A DNA stretch of 64,000 nucleotides from assembly GCA_029721515.1 (NCBI GenBank), contig CM056567.1, positions 23,470,731 through 23,534,730 on the forward strand, given 5' to 3'. The translations under genes and the position numbers were made by a program. This document shows, piece by piece, positions 11,762 through 23,224 of this stretch; within the stretch, counting starts at the first letter, position 1; each line of letters begins with the position of its first letter. A model generated the notes under the pieces. That model made no database searches. It was not told the origin of the DNA and saw nothing but the letters and a program-made list of their open reading frames with translations. Source of the DNA: Synanceia verrucosa. Its lineage: Eukaryota > Chordata > Actinopteri > Perciformes > Synanceiidae.

Positions 11762-12660
11762 AGGTACAATATGTAAGAAATTTATTTTAATTAACCATAA
11801 AATGGCCCTGATATGTCACCAGACATTAAGAAATCATGTTCATTTCAAATACTTATATCTCTGACAACAGCAGTCCAGCCAGGATATTCTCATTTAAAAA
11901 GCCAAGTTGCAGCCCTCAACTGATGTTGATGTTGTCATGTTGTGTTTTGGTGTGATGCTCCACCCTCCACCTATCTCCCAATCACCAACTCAGTAGTGTG
12001 TCAGCATCTCTGCTCTAGTTAGCACAGCTGCAGCTACGAACGTGTCGGATAAATAATGTCTAACATTACAAAACCTAAAAGACCTTGTTATGAATCCGAA
12101 ATACGTTGTGACAAAGTACAAAATAAAACAAGGATTTGTATAGCAGATGCCTTTGAAGGATGGAGATGGCTAAAAGTGGACGGGCAGCAGCACTATCACC
12201 ACATACCCCCATCCACCACCCGGGAGCTCAGCTCTTCTGGCACATTTCATTCCATCTAAGTGTCCATGGTGATGCCCAAGGTGGCTGCTTTTCATTCACT
12301 GTAACACTTTGAAATTTTGGACCTCCAGGTGGACCCCTGGTGCTACCCGCCAGCCTTGATCGGGAAGCAGCACTCCCGATCGGCCACTTTCACTGCGGAC
12401 CCACAGCTCCCGACCCAGAGATCCACTCATTTTACCCCGTCTCTCCACAGCTCTCCCCCACCCCATTTTACTTCTAAGTGTCCATGATGATGCCCAAGGT
12501 GGCTGCTTTTCATTCACTGTAACACTTTCTGTTCCTGTTGGATCCTGCAGCCTAGCTGGCAACCTCTAGTCAGGGGAGAGGGAGAGGGGAGATGTTGCTC
12601 TACAGTAATTTGAAAGTGATTGCAGTACCAGTTTTGGCCACAATCCTACATACAGTTCCT
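11762..12660. mobile_element. Non-autonomous TTAA-type DNA transposon (Kolobok- or piggyBac-like MITE)
   Basis: TTAA lies on both sides (11758-11761 and 12661-12664). The ends are imperfect inverted repeats: AGGTACAATATGTAAGAA on the left, and AGGAACTGTATGTAGGATT when the right end is read inward. A 67-codon frame at 12056-12259 carries RCDKVQNKTRICIADAFEGW, similar to an N-terminal block often seen in fish elements of this kind, but no transposase domain. A ~50-bp segment (GATGCCCAAGGTGGCTGC...) occurs twice inside, near 12260 and 12480. The superfamily is inferred from the TTAA duplication only. Confidence 0.7.
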
Positions 12661-12912
12661 TTAAAGAGTGGTTGGATTCAGTGTTATTTATGTAGGGTTT
12701 GGTGACAATGATGGTTATGGTTTAAGACTCTAGCTCAACAGCCCATATGGGTAATTTCATCCACATCATCATAACCCTCAACAAATGGAGTTTGCTTCAG
12801 TTGTCAGGGAAACTTTGGGAGGAGGTTTTGTTCAAACTTCCAAGGTTTCCGAGGTTTGCAAGGGGAAAGAAAAAAAATTGTCTGAGCTCTCGGTCATCCA
12901 AGTGGAGGTAAA

Positions 12913-13012
12913 TCAAAAAAGAGCAAAAAAAGGTCAACTGGGCTTGCTTGATATTTCACCTCTTAAACAAACCTTAAGCAAGTCCAGTTGATACTCTTTT
13001 GCTCTTTTTTGA
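12913..13012. other. 100-nt hairpin-forming inverted repeat
   Basis: Two 37-nt arms (12913-12949 and 12976-13012) are inverted copies matching at 32 of 37 positions, with one 5-nt internal mismatch block and one single mismatch, separated by a 26-nt loop. Outer stem: TCAAAAAAGAGCAAAA. Inner stem: TCAACTGGGCTTGCTT. The size fits a microRNA-like precursor or a very short palindromic MITE. It lies in the possible gabbr1 3' UTR. Function unknown. Confidence 0.7.
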
Positions 13013-13450
13013 ATAGATTTTCATGCTAATTATTTGGACTGAGTGTCCAGTTGTATTTTAATATGTTCCTTTCTCTCTGTGTGCTTGTTGTATTAGTGAT
13101 GTTGGAAGTACTGAACTCACTGACGTACAGTATGTGGTCAAACCATGTACAAACCATGAGGAATTGGGGAGTGTTCCCGCTACATTCCTTTAAAACTGTG
13201 TATGAATATCTACTGTATGTTTATCTGTAGTGATGTATTTTAACTGTTCAGGTTCAGTCTGTAAAGCAGTGAAGCTGTAAGGAATGTACACATTACAATA
13301 TGCACAGTGACTGTAAATATTGATTATGTAAATAATGAGTATATTTGCAGATACAAGTTGTATTTCATGTGGTTCAGTATTCAAAATGCTGTAATATTTT
13401 GAATGCTGTAATAGCTTATATCAGAGAGTATTTCAAATGTTAGAATGGAA

Positions 13451-13456
13451 ATTAAA
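13451..13456 (+). terminator. gabbr1: Candidate distal polyadenylation signal of gabbr1
   Basis: ATTAAA follows a long AT-rich non-coding stretch with TGTAAATA motifs. It would give gabbr1 a ~3.9-kb 3' UTR. Several proximal AATAAA words also exist, so its use is uncertain. Confidence 0.3.
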
Positions 13457-13949
13457 CTTGTTGCTTTTCCCAAACTTTCACCTGTGTGCCATGTCAATGT
13501 CATTTTATCATCAGCAGCATAGCCAGCCAGTTTACCACAGTGATCCAGACTAAAATATGTCCGCTATCGGATAAATTGGTGATGCCTTGTCTCTCGTTAA
13601 GTTAATTATTTTTCGTCCTGTTTCTGATCACTTCGTTGGAGATTGTCTTCCTCATGCATTTTCAAGCATCTTTCGTTATGATAAATACTTTTATTTGGAA
13701 TAATCTGTCTTAGATTTGTACATTTGGGTTCATGCCATGCCATGTAGACATTACAAGATTGCCATGAAGATGGTACAGATGTTCGTATCATTAGAGGATG
13801 AGTCCTACTGACTTTGATCCTGACTTTTTAATCTAGCCTCACCAACAGGTAGAATATCTACTTGATTGCTTGACACTGTGAAAGCAACAGTAAATAACAA
13901 GCTAATAACAAAACACCTTCATACTTGATGATAAGTTATTACATGATGT

Positions 13950-15140
13950 TATTATGTAGTGCACACAGGGCTGCACCGCACCCCCGCTTTGGACACTCAG
14001 ACCACATCTCTTTGTTCCTGTGTCCGGCCTACAAAGACTGAAGCAAACAAACCCTATCATTAAACATATCAAACTCTGGACCCCAGAGACTGAGGGCATC
14101 CTGCAAGACTGCTTTGCCAGACAGACTGGGATGTGTTCAAAGCTGCAGCCACTCTGGAAGACTCTTCTGTCAGTGTACAGGACTATGCTGAGTATGTGAC
14201 TGGGTACATCAGCACTTGTGCTGACAACATCATGCCCACCATACAAGTCAGGAAGTTCCCCAAAATGAAGCCCTGGATTAACAGTCAGGTACGCTGCATG
14301 CTGCGTGCCCGCTCTGCTGCATTCAGATCAGGCAATGAGTTGGAGTACAAAGCTGCAAAGTATGGACTGAGGAGAGCAATCACAGCAGCCAGAAGCAGTA
14401 CGGAGAAGCTGGATGGCTTCTATTCTACTGCTGACTCCAGTTTGCAGCACATCACAGACTACAGGACTGCTACCAGCACAATCTGCCCCACAGACAGCCT
14501 GCAGGATAACCTCAACAACTTTTACACCCGCTTTGAGACCTCTAGTTAAAACACAGACAGGAGGTGCACACACACACCTGGACAACCCCACTCTTCGTCC
14601 CCCCACCAACAATCTCATCAGGGCAGGTACACAGAGCCCTGAGGAGTATCAACCCCACAAGGCAGCAGGACCAGACAACATCCCCGGGCGGGCTCTTAGA
14701 GCATGCGCCAACGAGCTGGCTGCCATCCTGACAAGCCTCTTCAACCTTTCGTGGTTGAACCAGAGCAGCGTTCCGTCCTGCTGCAAAACCACAGCCATCG
14801 TCCCCCTTCCCAAGAAGAGCCCCCCCCACCTGCTGGTAGCATCACTCCAATCATTATGAAGTGTTTTAGAGAGTGGTGCTGGCTCTCTTTGTACAGCCTG
14901 TATTTGTTTGTAAGTGTATTTACTGTATATACTGTATTGTCTCTTTTTCTTTCTTTATCACATTGCCACCTTACTTGTCTTTAAGGTGCTGTTTTTATTT
15001 ATCTAATTTTTATATTTTTATCTATTTTTAAACTCATTGCTCAGTGTGGATAGCAAAGGAAGTATTTCATTGTACAGGGAAACACATTTTCTGACTGTTC
15101 ACATGATAATAAACATATAAAATTTGGAATGAATCTTGAA
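13950..15140 (+). mobile_element. Deleted Rex1/CR1-like LINE copy
   Basis: The + strand begins in the EN/RT linker (CRPTKTEANKP... near 14028) and reads ...KFPKMKPWINSQVRCML near 14251. It then reads KAAGPDNIPGRALRACANEL near 14660 and jumps from an RT block (SCCKTTAIVPLPKKS near 14780; IITPIIMKCFRE near 14845) straight to a 3' tail with TGATAATAAACATATAAAA near 15103. Most of the RT palm is deleted. The words match the LINE at 1-3016. Confidence 0.8.
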
Positions 15141-15700
15141 TGTTTTTGTATGTTTACTTAACTAGGCAGTCACAGATGGGTGAAACACCCAGAGTATGAA
15201 AGAGCCAAACATTTCTTCACAATCCTGTGCCAAAACACACCACAGAAATAGAAACTAGAGCCAGTGGATGCTTATTTAATCAAACTATTCAGACAGAAAA
15301 GAGCAGATCAGTTTCAACCAGTTTTCCTCAGGTTGTGGTTGTGATGCACTGACACAAGTTGCATGGCTCCAACAAACACAAAACTTTCACCCAGGAGACA
15401 CATTTTCACTGTAAATGTAGGTTTAAGGCTAACATTGTTTTTTTTTTGTTGTTGTTTTTTTTTGCTAATCAATCCAATTAAGCCAATCAATGTCATTTAC
15501 AGAGCTTTATGCATACTAGCTGCTGTTTTGCAGGTAAATGATGCCACTGGTGCTACGGTACATCTCATTATGCGATATGTGAATGTTTTAATATGAAAAA
15601 ATCTGATCTCTGAAAAGTGAACACATTTCAATTATTCCAGAGTAGGACCCCGACCGTGACATGCAACATACACAACTAATGAAAAACTTTTTTTTCTTTT
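15141..15700. other. No recognisable gene; T-rich tract
   Basis: Contains T runs near 15440 and 15690. Possibly the flank or lost LTR of the BEL/Pao remnant that follows; no LTR boundary was identified. Confidence 0.35.
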
Positions 15701-15704
15701 TCAT

Positions 15705-18700
15705 TCTAGATGGACCAAATCACTTAGACGACAAGATGAACAATCCTACCAACATCAAGTGCATTGTATCCAAACTATCATTTAAGCTGAAAGAGAAATG
15801 GAGAAGCTTTGCTTACGACATTCAAGACAGAAAGAAAACATGAGCCAGGTTTCCCGATCTGGTGGACTTTGTTTATCATCAAGCCAAAGTTGTCAGTGAC
15901 CCACTGTTTAGCGATATCCTGGACGCCACCTCAGATAACCAGGGAAACATTGACGAGGACACCACTAAAGGCCAACCAGAGAAGAGACCTCCAGCAGTTA
16001 AGCCAGCCAATGCTTTCCAAAATTCCTGTTTATAATGTACCATGAAGAACCATGCACTGAATGTGTGCAACAAGATCGAAGCTCAGCCTTTGAAGAAGAG
16101 AATTGACTTCTTAAAGTCAAAGGGGCTTTGTTATGGCTGTCTTACGGCAGGTCATCTGTCCAAAGACTGCAAGAAAAAGAGCTCATGCCTTGACTGTTCC
16201 TTTAAGCATCCTGCTATCTTGCATGCTGTAAAGGAAGATCCCACACCAGAAAAGAACAGTGCAGATGACAGCTCACAGGGCACAGATGCCAAGAGAAGGA
16301 CTCTGATGACGCTGAGAGACAGATTTTCTTCGTCAATCACAACTCTGTATTGAGCATAGAAGACATGATGATGAGGCATTATGATGGTGATTTTCCAGGA
16401 CGCCGGTGTGAGGGCAAGCAAGAACCATCACAACATGACAAGCAGTTTATGCACACTGTAACAACGTCAGCACATCTTACAGATGGCCATTACTGCATAA
16501 AGCTACCTCTGAAGGATGACTGTGTGAAGATTCCATGTAACCGTGGTATAGCTGAGCAAAGACTGGAAGTTCAACAGAAATTCAGACTTCTTTCAAGAAT
16601 GCAAAGGCTTTATGAACAACATCCTGGAGAAAGGCTACACCACAAGAGTTCCAGATGAGCAGTTGAGTCGCAGTGATGGAAGAGTATGGTTCATCCCACA
16701 CCACAGGGTGTATCATCTGAAAAACAGTAAGTTGAGGGTCGTGTTTGACTGCACGGCAACTTACCAGGGAGCATCGCTAAACGACAAACTGCTACAAGGG
16801 CCTGACCTTACAAACACACTAATTGGAGTGCTGCTTAGGTTCAAGCAGGAGCCTGTCGCTCCGATGGTGGACATTGAATCCATGTTTTATCAGGTGCGGG
16901 TTCCAGATGAAGACGCAGATCTGTTGCGCTTCCTTTAATGGCCAGGCGGCAATCTGAATGAGCTGGTGGCAGTGTACAGGATGTGTGCACCTATCTGGGG
17001 CCACATCATCCCCCAGTTGTGCTTCTGCACTAAGGAGAACAACACAGGATGCAGATGCAACAACTTCACCAGAAGCCACTCAGGCAGTCCTTAAAAACTT
17101 CTATGCGGACGACTGTTTGAAGTCGGTCGCCACAGAAGATGGAGCTGTTAATCTTGTGAAGGAGCTGATGACGTTGTGTGCCAGAGGTGGGTTCCACTTG
17201 GCCAAGTGGGTAAGCAACAGCAGGGCCTTGCTATGCTCCATCCCTGATGATGAAAGAGCAGCTGAAGTTAAAGATCTGGACTTGCAGCATGATGAACTAC
17301 CAGTAGAACAGGCATTAGGCATGCAGTGGTGCACAAGTTCTAATAGATTTCAAGATTCAGACGAGGCATCTTTGCTGTTTTTAGTTCTGTGAATGACCCG
17401 ATGGGATTTTTGGCACCGCTACTCCTGCCCGTCAAGCTTATTCTGAGAGACCTCTGCAAAGAGAAAAAAGGCTAGGATGAGGAAATTCCAGGGAAGCCAC
17501 ATGAAGACATGGCATTGACAGTGGTTAGCAGACCTCGACAAACTGTTGGAACTCAGTGTGAGCAGATTTTTCAAGTCCAACTCATTCTGACCCACAAAAG
17601 TTACACAAATCCACCATTTCTCAGACGCAAGTCAAGATGGATATGGGGTTGTATCGTACCTCCTGATGACAAATTAGCGAGAAGAGAAACATGTTTGCTT
17701 TTTGACAGGAAAGTCCCGAGTTGCTCCTCTCAAGCAGGTTCCAAGAATAGAGTTGACAGCTGCAGTGGTTTCAGTCAAGGTTAACTGGATGCTGAAGAGC
17801 TTCAAGTTCCCCTGACAGATTCTGTCTTTTGGACAGATAGTACAACAGTACTAAGGTACATTGAAAATGATGCTCTTTGTTTCAAGACATTTATGGCAAA
17901 CCGTGTCTCTTTCATCCGAGAAGCCACCACAACAGCTCAGTGGAAGTACGTCAACACCTCTCACAACCCAGCTGATCAGGCTTAAAGAGGGTTAAAGACT
18001 GAGAGCTTCTTCTTCTTGAGCAATCAGAAAGAGTGGCGAGAGCAACCTGAACAGTCTACTTACCTGTCAGAAAATGATGAAGAGGTGAAGACGTCAGCTG
18101 GTCCAGTGGTAGACAACTCAGAGCCAGTGAACTAACTTGTGGAGCACAAACTGAAGAAGGCGACCACCTGGATTCTGCGCTTAAAAGAGATGTTGCATTT
18201 GAGAAGGAGGTGCAACAGTCTGAACATGACACAGAGAAGTGCAGATCAATGGTTAAAGAACAAATGAGCATGTGTAAGAACAATCTGGAAAAGAAAAGGC
18301 ATGATCTCAGAGTGTAACATCTGCAGAAGGCTGCGTGCAAAAGCTAGAGAACAGAAAATAGCAGACTTGCCACAGGACCGTCTGCTACACAGGTGTGAAT
18401 GACAGGTGCTTTTCCTGGCATTCTGTATGGCATTCTCCTGCATGGCGTTGAGCTGTGCACTTGAATCTCATCTCTGTGTTATAGACAGAAACTAAAGAGC
18501 AACTCTGAATCAGAGACTTTTATTGACTATAATCTGATGTAATTAAAGGCCAGTGGAAATTAACATCCTGACAAAGAAAATTTCCACGACACTCTTCACA
18601 TGCCTGACAGTGAGAGCAGTGCATATATATAGTGGCCCATTCCCTTGACACTGACTCGTGTATTAATGCTCAACGCCTTTTTCAAACCACACAAGGACAA

Positions 18701-19075
18701 GTGTCAGTCATCCATACCGACAATGGCACAAATCTAGTCGGTGCAGAGAGAGAACTAAGACAGCCATTGAAAGAACTGGACAAGTTCCACATCAGTGAAG
18801 CTATGATGCAGAAAGCTGTGCGGTGGTTGTTCAACCCACCTGCTGCATCCCATCACGGCGGCATCTGTGATGGGACATCAAATTTGTATGGTTAGAAAGG
18901 TGCTGAGCTCTGTTGTGAGGTAACAATCGCTAGATGAGATGAGGATGACAGACATTCCTGTACGAAGTTGAAAGCATCATCAATTGAAGACCTATTACCA
19001 TGAACACAGATGATCCCAGCGACCTTGAGCCGTTGACACCAAATCATCTGCTCCTATTGAAGATGCAGCCCAGTA
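15705..19075 (+). mobile_element. BEL/Pao LTR-retrotransposon remnant, heavily broken
   Basis: Domain order on + is Gag, then RT, RNase H and integrase. The Gag block has KEKWRSFAYDIQ near 15795 and a zinc-knuckle-like CYGCLTAGHLSKDC near 16130. RT pieces lie at 16612-17392 (LRVVFDCTATYQGASLND; FYADDCL as the catalytic box near 17100). An RNase H-like block lies near 17825 (VFWTDSTTVLRYI) and an integrase block at 18632-18895 (VIHTDNGTNLVGAE). The C-terminal LEPLTPNHLLLLK is at 19025. Many stops and shifts separate the blocks, the protease is not clear, and no LTR pair was found. The segment 18340-18620 has no domain and may be a later insertion. Inactive relic. Confidence 0.85.
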
Positions 19076-19077
19076 TT

Positions 19078-19086
19078 ATATATATA

Positions 19087-19127
<41 letters not shown>

Positions 19128-19145
19128 TGTGTGTGTGTGTGTGTA
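19078..19145. repeat. (TA)n(TG)n compound microsatellite
   Basis: TATATA and GTGTGT runs lie directly after the BEL/Pao integrase end. Short repetitive open frames across it are not genes. Confidence 0.9.
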
Positions 19146-19164
19146 TGTACAGCTGGATCAGCAT

Positions 19165-19660
19165 GTATGGAGAGGCACAAACAAGTGGCAAAAAAGTGTA
19201 CAGGAATATCTGTACCCAGTATGGATTAGAAGTACCAATCCAATGGGACATACCACCAAAGGTGGTCCTGTGGGACTTCAGTAGATTGACAAACAGCTCC
19301 TGGCAAACCAACTGGACACAGTGGTGGTGGACAAAGAGCAGCAGAGGGCAGTGGTGATAGATGTGGTGGTACCAGCTGATGCTAACATCAAGAAGAAGGA
19401 GCACGAAAAGGTTGAGAAGTACCAGGGGTTGAAAGAACAGCTGTAACGGATGTGGACGTGGTCCCTGTGGTGGTAGGAGCACTCAGGGCGGTGACCGCCA
19501 AACTGGGGGAGTGGCTCCAACACATTCCAGGAACAACATCTGAAGCCTCAGTCCAGAAGAGCGCAGTCCTAGGAACAGAGAAGATACTGCGCAGAACCCT
19601 CAAACTCCCAGGACTCTGGTAGAGGACCTGAACTTGAGGATGACAAAGATACCACCCTAC
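19165..19660 (+). pseudogene. 3' end of a LINE with a restriction-like endonuclease domain
   Basis: The + strand, in shifting frames, encodes VVLWDFSR, then DTVVVDKEQQRAVVIDVVVP and NIKKKEHEKVEKYQGLKEQL near 19317-19445. After a shift come a VVVGALRAVTAKLGEWLQ-like block and KILRRTLKLPGLW near 19590-19622. The VD-(x)n-IDV...K...KY pattern resembles the PD-(D/E)xK endonuclease found C-terminal to RT in R2/R4/NeSL-type LINEs, a distinct class from the EN-type LINEs elsewhere in this window. Only this C-terminal end is present. Confidence 0.6.
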
Positions 19661-20394
19661 AAGGGTGAGAGGAGCATTTTTTTCATATACATACTGTTTA
19701 TGAAAAATGAAAAGAGAAAATACATAAAATAATCCCACCCTGAGATAATTACTTTCCAGTGCTGTTCAATTGACTGCTGGAGGAGGAAGTAGGGGGATTA
19801 CCAGTTTGGCAGGGAGTTCCCCTCCTCTCTTCTACTCGGTGGGGCTGCTGAGGAACTGTTCCTCCAGTGGAAACTTCCTCACCACATCATAACAATGCCA
19901 TGCAAATGAACAGGAGTAGAGAGCCAGTGAGTCACAGCTTGTTATGTAATACCCAGGCTATAATTGTCCACTATCACTTATGATGAAATGACATGAATGT
20001 TCTTTTGGCTTTTTGCTGAATTGACAGGATGATGAAGAAGAGATATGAGTGAATAGGGGATCAGGTTTGTGTTGTCCTGTCCTTCATCACTCATCCCTTA
20101 CAGTCAAGGATGCTCCTGTGTGGCTCATGTTACATTTCAGTTCCCATGAACCCAGCCCAGCATTTCAGCATATTATTTTTTTTTCATCCTCAAGGCCTTA
20201 GCCAGGGTTAAGAAGTTGGTGAGGCCCAGAATTAATATCTTTTAATGGATAATATTAAGTGGGTTTTTTGAGCGACTTTCTCTCATTTCGTTATCTGTGC
20301 TGAGTCAACTGAAGGAGGTATAAAGATGGCCATCATACCTTTTCAGTGCCCCTAATGATTGTAGGATCATAACAAGGGGGGCCACAATGAGCAT
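19661..20394. other. Intergenic DNA, nothing recognised
   Basis: No exon, element terminus or tandem repeat recognised. Confidence 0.4.
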
Positions 20395-20480
20395 TTTTTG
20401 CACTCCTGGTCGGACGCAATCTGCATTTTGTTACCTTGTACTTGGACATGTGGAATGACAATAAAGTTGTAACTAGTCTA
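20395..20480 (+). repeat. Truncated LINE 3' tail
   Basis: TTTTTTGCACT, then TACCTTGTACTTGGACATGT and GGAATGACAATAAAGTTG form a typical fish LINE 3' tail (compare GACAATAAAGAATCTTG at 2983). Only the tail is present. Confidence 0.5.
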
Positions 20481-20817
20481 ATCTACTGAACTCTAATCAT
20501 TTAGTCTGTAATAATAATACAATTATTATAATTAATATTGTTACCACACTAGTTGGCTACTTATATGTAATGGATTATGTGAAACGAAAAACTAAGAAAT
20601 AATTGACACCTAAAAATTATGATTCCATACGTAAATAAACTCGAGGGAAATGCATTTTCTCTTTGCAGGACCTTCATCTCACCAGCAGGGGTCCTCACAG
20701 ACCCCAGAAGGCTATTTGTTGTCATACCTCAAAGGTGCTTTATAATATTGGTCAAATGTTTCATTTTATTGATCACTTTGCTAATACTTAACAGTATTAA
20801 TCTGTGAGTTTCCATGA

Positions 20818-21270
20818 ATGGGAGCTAGAGCTTTCAGTTATCAAGCTCTTCTTCTGTGGAACCAACTCCCTCTTTCAATCCAGGAGGCAGACACATCCCC
20901 TTATTCAAGAGTAGGCTTAAGACTTTCCTTTTTGATAGTGCTTATAGTTAGGACTGATCCAAGGCTGACTCAGGCTGCCTTGCTGATTACTGATGGGTGG
21001 ACCTGAGGGTTCATCTTTTGGTACCGTGTGCCGTGGTGGTGACAAGGTCATCCTACTGAGGCTTCTCCTGGTTGGCAGAGTGAAGAGGAGGACATGTTGC
21101 TCAGAATCCATTGTCTCCAGGATTGATGCTTCCCTTCATCCCCTTGGACACTTTCATAATTTAATACATATTTCATATGTATTAAGTGTTGTCATATGGA
21201 GTGGCTGTGGTTTTTCATTAGTGTTACTGTGTACACATGACATTGACAGTAGGCCTGTCCAGTTTTATAA
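20818..21270 (+). mobile_element. L2-like LINE 3' end
   Basis: It begins with GARAFSYQALLLWNQLPLSI, the terminal block of an L2/CR1-type RT ORF. It continues with a 3' UTR (CTTCCCTTCATCCCCTTGGA; GTGTACACATGACATTGACA; AGGCCTGTCC) that matches the L2 3' UTR at 27066-27324. It is 5'-truncated, with a stop inside the coding remnant. Confidence 0.75.
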
Positions 21271-21575
21271 GCCTGAATTGAAGGCTTAATGACAGCTCCC
21301 AATAGAACAAATTAAATTCCATTCACATCCATTGTGTTGGAGTGGTGCTGGAATTGATAATGTCAAATTTGCGGATACAACTGTTTTCTTGGTGTGATAG
21401 CACTAGGGTTTCTGTGTTCCAGCCACTTCCTCTTTCTTTCTTGTCTGAGGCCATTGGACACTATGCTTAACCACCAGCATCAGTTTATGTTCACTGTCCC
21501 TGCATTGTTTTGTTTTTTTTCATTTGTTTAGTTCATTCTAATATGATGAACAAATCTGTAGTGCACATGCTTTTC
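21271..21575. other. Intergenic DNA, nothing recognised
   Basis: Lies just beyond the inferred end of the tnf transcript. No features recognised. Confidence 0.4.
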
Positions 21576-21589
21576 TTTGGAAAAAATCT

Positions 21590-21595
21590 TTTATT
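21590..21595 (-). terminator. tnf: Candidate tnf polyadenylation signal
   Basis: TTTATT on + is AATAAA on the tnf strand, 706 nt past the stop codon. Use of this site would place the ATTTA array and the antisense SINE-like fragment inside the 3' UTR. Confidence 0.5.
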
Positions 21596-21737
21596 CAAGC
21601 ACCACAGGCATCATGGCATTATTTGCAAATGTAAGTATCAATTACATGGACAAATTGATGATCTGTTTCATTAAAAATAATAAATTACATATAAAATATA
21701 ACACAAATAACATTGTGGATTAATACACACTCAATAA

Positions 21738-21772
<35 letters not shown>

Positions 21773-21775
21773 ATA
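21738..21775 (-). promoter_or_regulatory. tnf: (ATTT)n microsatellite forming an AU-rich element in the probable tnf 3' UTR
   Basis: On the - strand this is an uninterrupted ATTTATTTATTT array with nine overlapping ATTTA pentamers, 526 nt downstream of the stop. Overlapping UUAUUUAUU nonamers are the strongest class of cytokine AU-rich element and drive mRNA decay and translational control through TTP/ELAV-family proteins in mammalian TNF. Here the element is built from a simple repeat. Its function is inferred. Confidence 0.6.
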
Positions 21776-21789
21776 CATTAATCAATAAA

Positions 21790-22030
21790 TAGGGTGGCAT
21801 GGTGGTGCAGTGGTTTGCTTCACAGCAAGAAGGTACCAGGTTTGATTCCCGGCCCGGGACCTTTCTGTGTGGTGTTTGCATGTTCTCCTCATGTCTGCGT
21901 GGGTTCTCTCTGGTACTGCGGCTTCCTCCCACCATCCAAAAACATGCATGGGGATTAGGTTAATTGGTTAATTTAAATTTCCTGTAGGTGTGAATGTGAG
22001 TGTGTCTGTGAGTCTGTCCGCCTGTAGTGA
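21790..22030 (+). repeat. SINE-like repeat, 3'-truncated, antisense to tnf
   Basis: It begins AGGGTGGCATGGTGGTGCAG and carries GGTTTGATTCCCGG (B-box-like). It runs through TTTGCATGTTCTCCTCATGT and AAAAACATGCATGGGG and stops near 22030, before the 3' third of the family. The A-box region has lost about 12 bases (GCAGTGGTTTGCTTCACAGC). Confidence 0.8.
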
Positions 22031-22300
22031 CACAATACACAGCAGTCTACATCTGTACTTGACAGTTTGAACATTACAGTGCAGCAAAAGGGACTGACAC
22101 TAAGACCAGTAAATAGTACACAACATAACTTTTTGAGCTCTATTGTTTGTTGCTACAGCACAGCTTGGTTTAGTTGCAGCTTTTAAATGACTGTTTAGTG
22201 CAGTGTAAACCTGAGTTGAGGTGAGGCAACGGGCTGCAGGCTTGATGGCTCTTCTACATGTTCATTCATAGCTGCACCTGCTGCCCTCAGTCAGCTGTCT

Positions 22301-22773
22301 TCACAAAGCAAACACACCAAAGAAGGTCTTCCCCGGGTCATCCTCCAGGCTTGGCAGCATCATCTCCTCCATCACGGTCTTGAGTCTGTCCCCTCCCCTC
22401 AGGTTGAACACAGCTCCCATGTACACAGTGGAGAACCAGCTGCCTTCCTCAACCTCATCGCTGTGTGCTTCCATTCGGCAGACGGTGCGGACGGAGTGCA
22501 GGATGGTCTGGTAGGACTTCTTCCTGTCATCGTTCCCATACGAGCTGGACCAGCGCTGCACAGTGTGACTTACGTGGACCATTGATGGTGAGGTGGTATC
22601 GTCAGTATCGCTGCTGCAGTTGACCCGGAAAGATGCTTGGCTGTAAACAAAGTACAGGCCATTTCTGGGAATCACAATTTCGTTGTTGTTGAGTTCCAGC
22701 CCTCCTTGAGAGTGAGACTGATCCACCTGATTCCTCCATTTCACTGAGGTCTTCATTTTAGGTTCGTATTCAC
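22301..22773 (-). CDS. tnf: tnf exon 4: TNF homology domain (tumour necrosis factor)
   Basis: The exon follows an acceptor (CTCTTCAACAG) and encodes GEYEPKMKTSVKWRNQVDQS, NEIVIPRNGLYFVYSQASF and GAVFNLRGGDRL, ending GKTFFGVFAL and a stop. This is the receptor-binding jelly-roll of a TNF-alpha-type ligand, which trimerises and binds TNF receptors. Two cysteines (in FRVNCSSD and RTVCRME) correspond to the TNF intrachain disulfide. With exons 1-3 it makes a 240-aa type II membrane protein, the usual size for fish TNF. Compared with many fish TNFs, the loop between the cysteines is Ser/Asp-rich. Whether it is the classical or the TNF-N paralogue needs a tree; the sequence resembles classical tnf. 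Confidence 0.94.
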
Positions 22774-23224
22774 CTGTTGAAGAGTATAAAGAGATAAAAA
22801 TAAAGCAAATTACAAGGACAGAGAGGAATCAAAGAATGGTTGCTAAACAGGCATAATGCAAAGTTTGATGTGGCTCAGGAACAAATAAATAAGAATCATT
22901 TCTGATTAATTGCTATTACTGAAATAAATGAAATGAAACAATTTCTCATTATGCTTTTGACCACCATCACATTCATGGCACCCACCTCAGGACTAAAATG
23001 GCTTTGATGGGCCCTAAAACAGATTTCTCTCAATACCCCATGAACATGCTGAAGAAGCTGTGGAATGTCCTTAAGAATCCAAAGAATAAACCCCTCAAGA
23101 AGCCCACAAATTCCCTCAAGAATCCTAAAAACATCCAGAAGCACCATGCCCCAAAGACCAGTGGATTATATGTATCAAACAGCCCCAGACATCATCTGAT
23201 ACTGACTTCACTACATGGTTTTAC

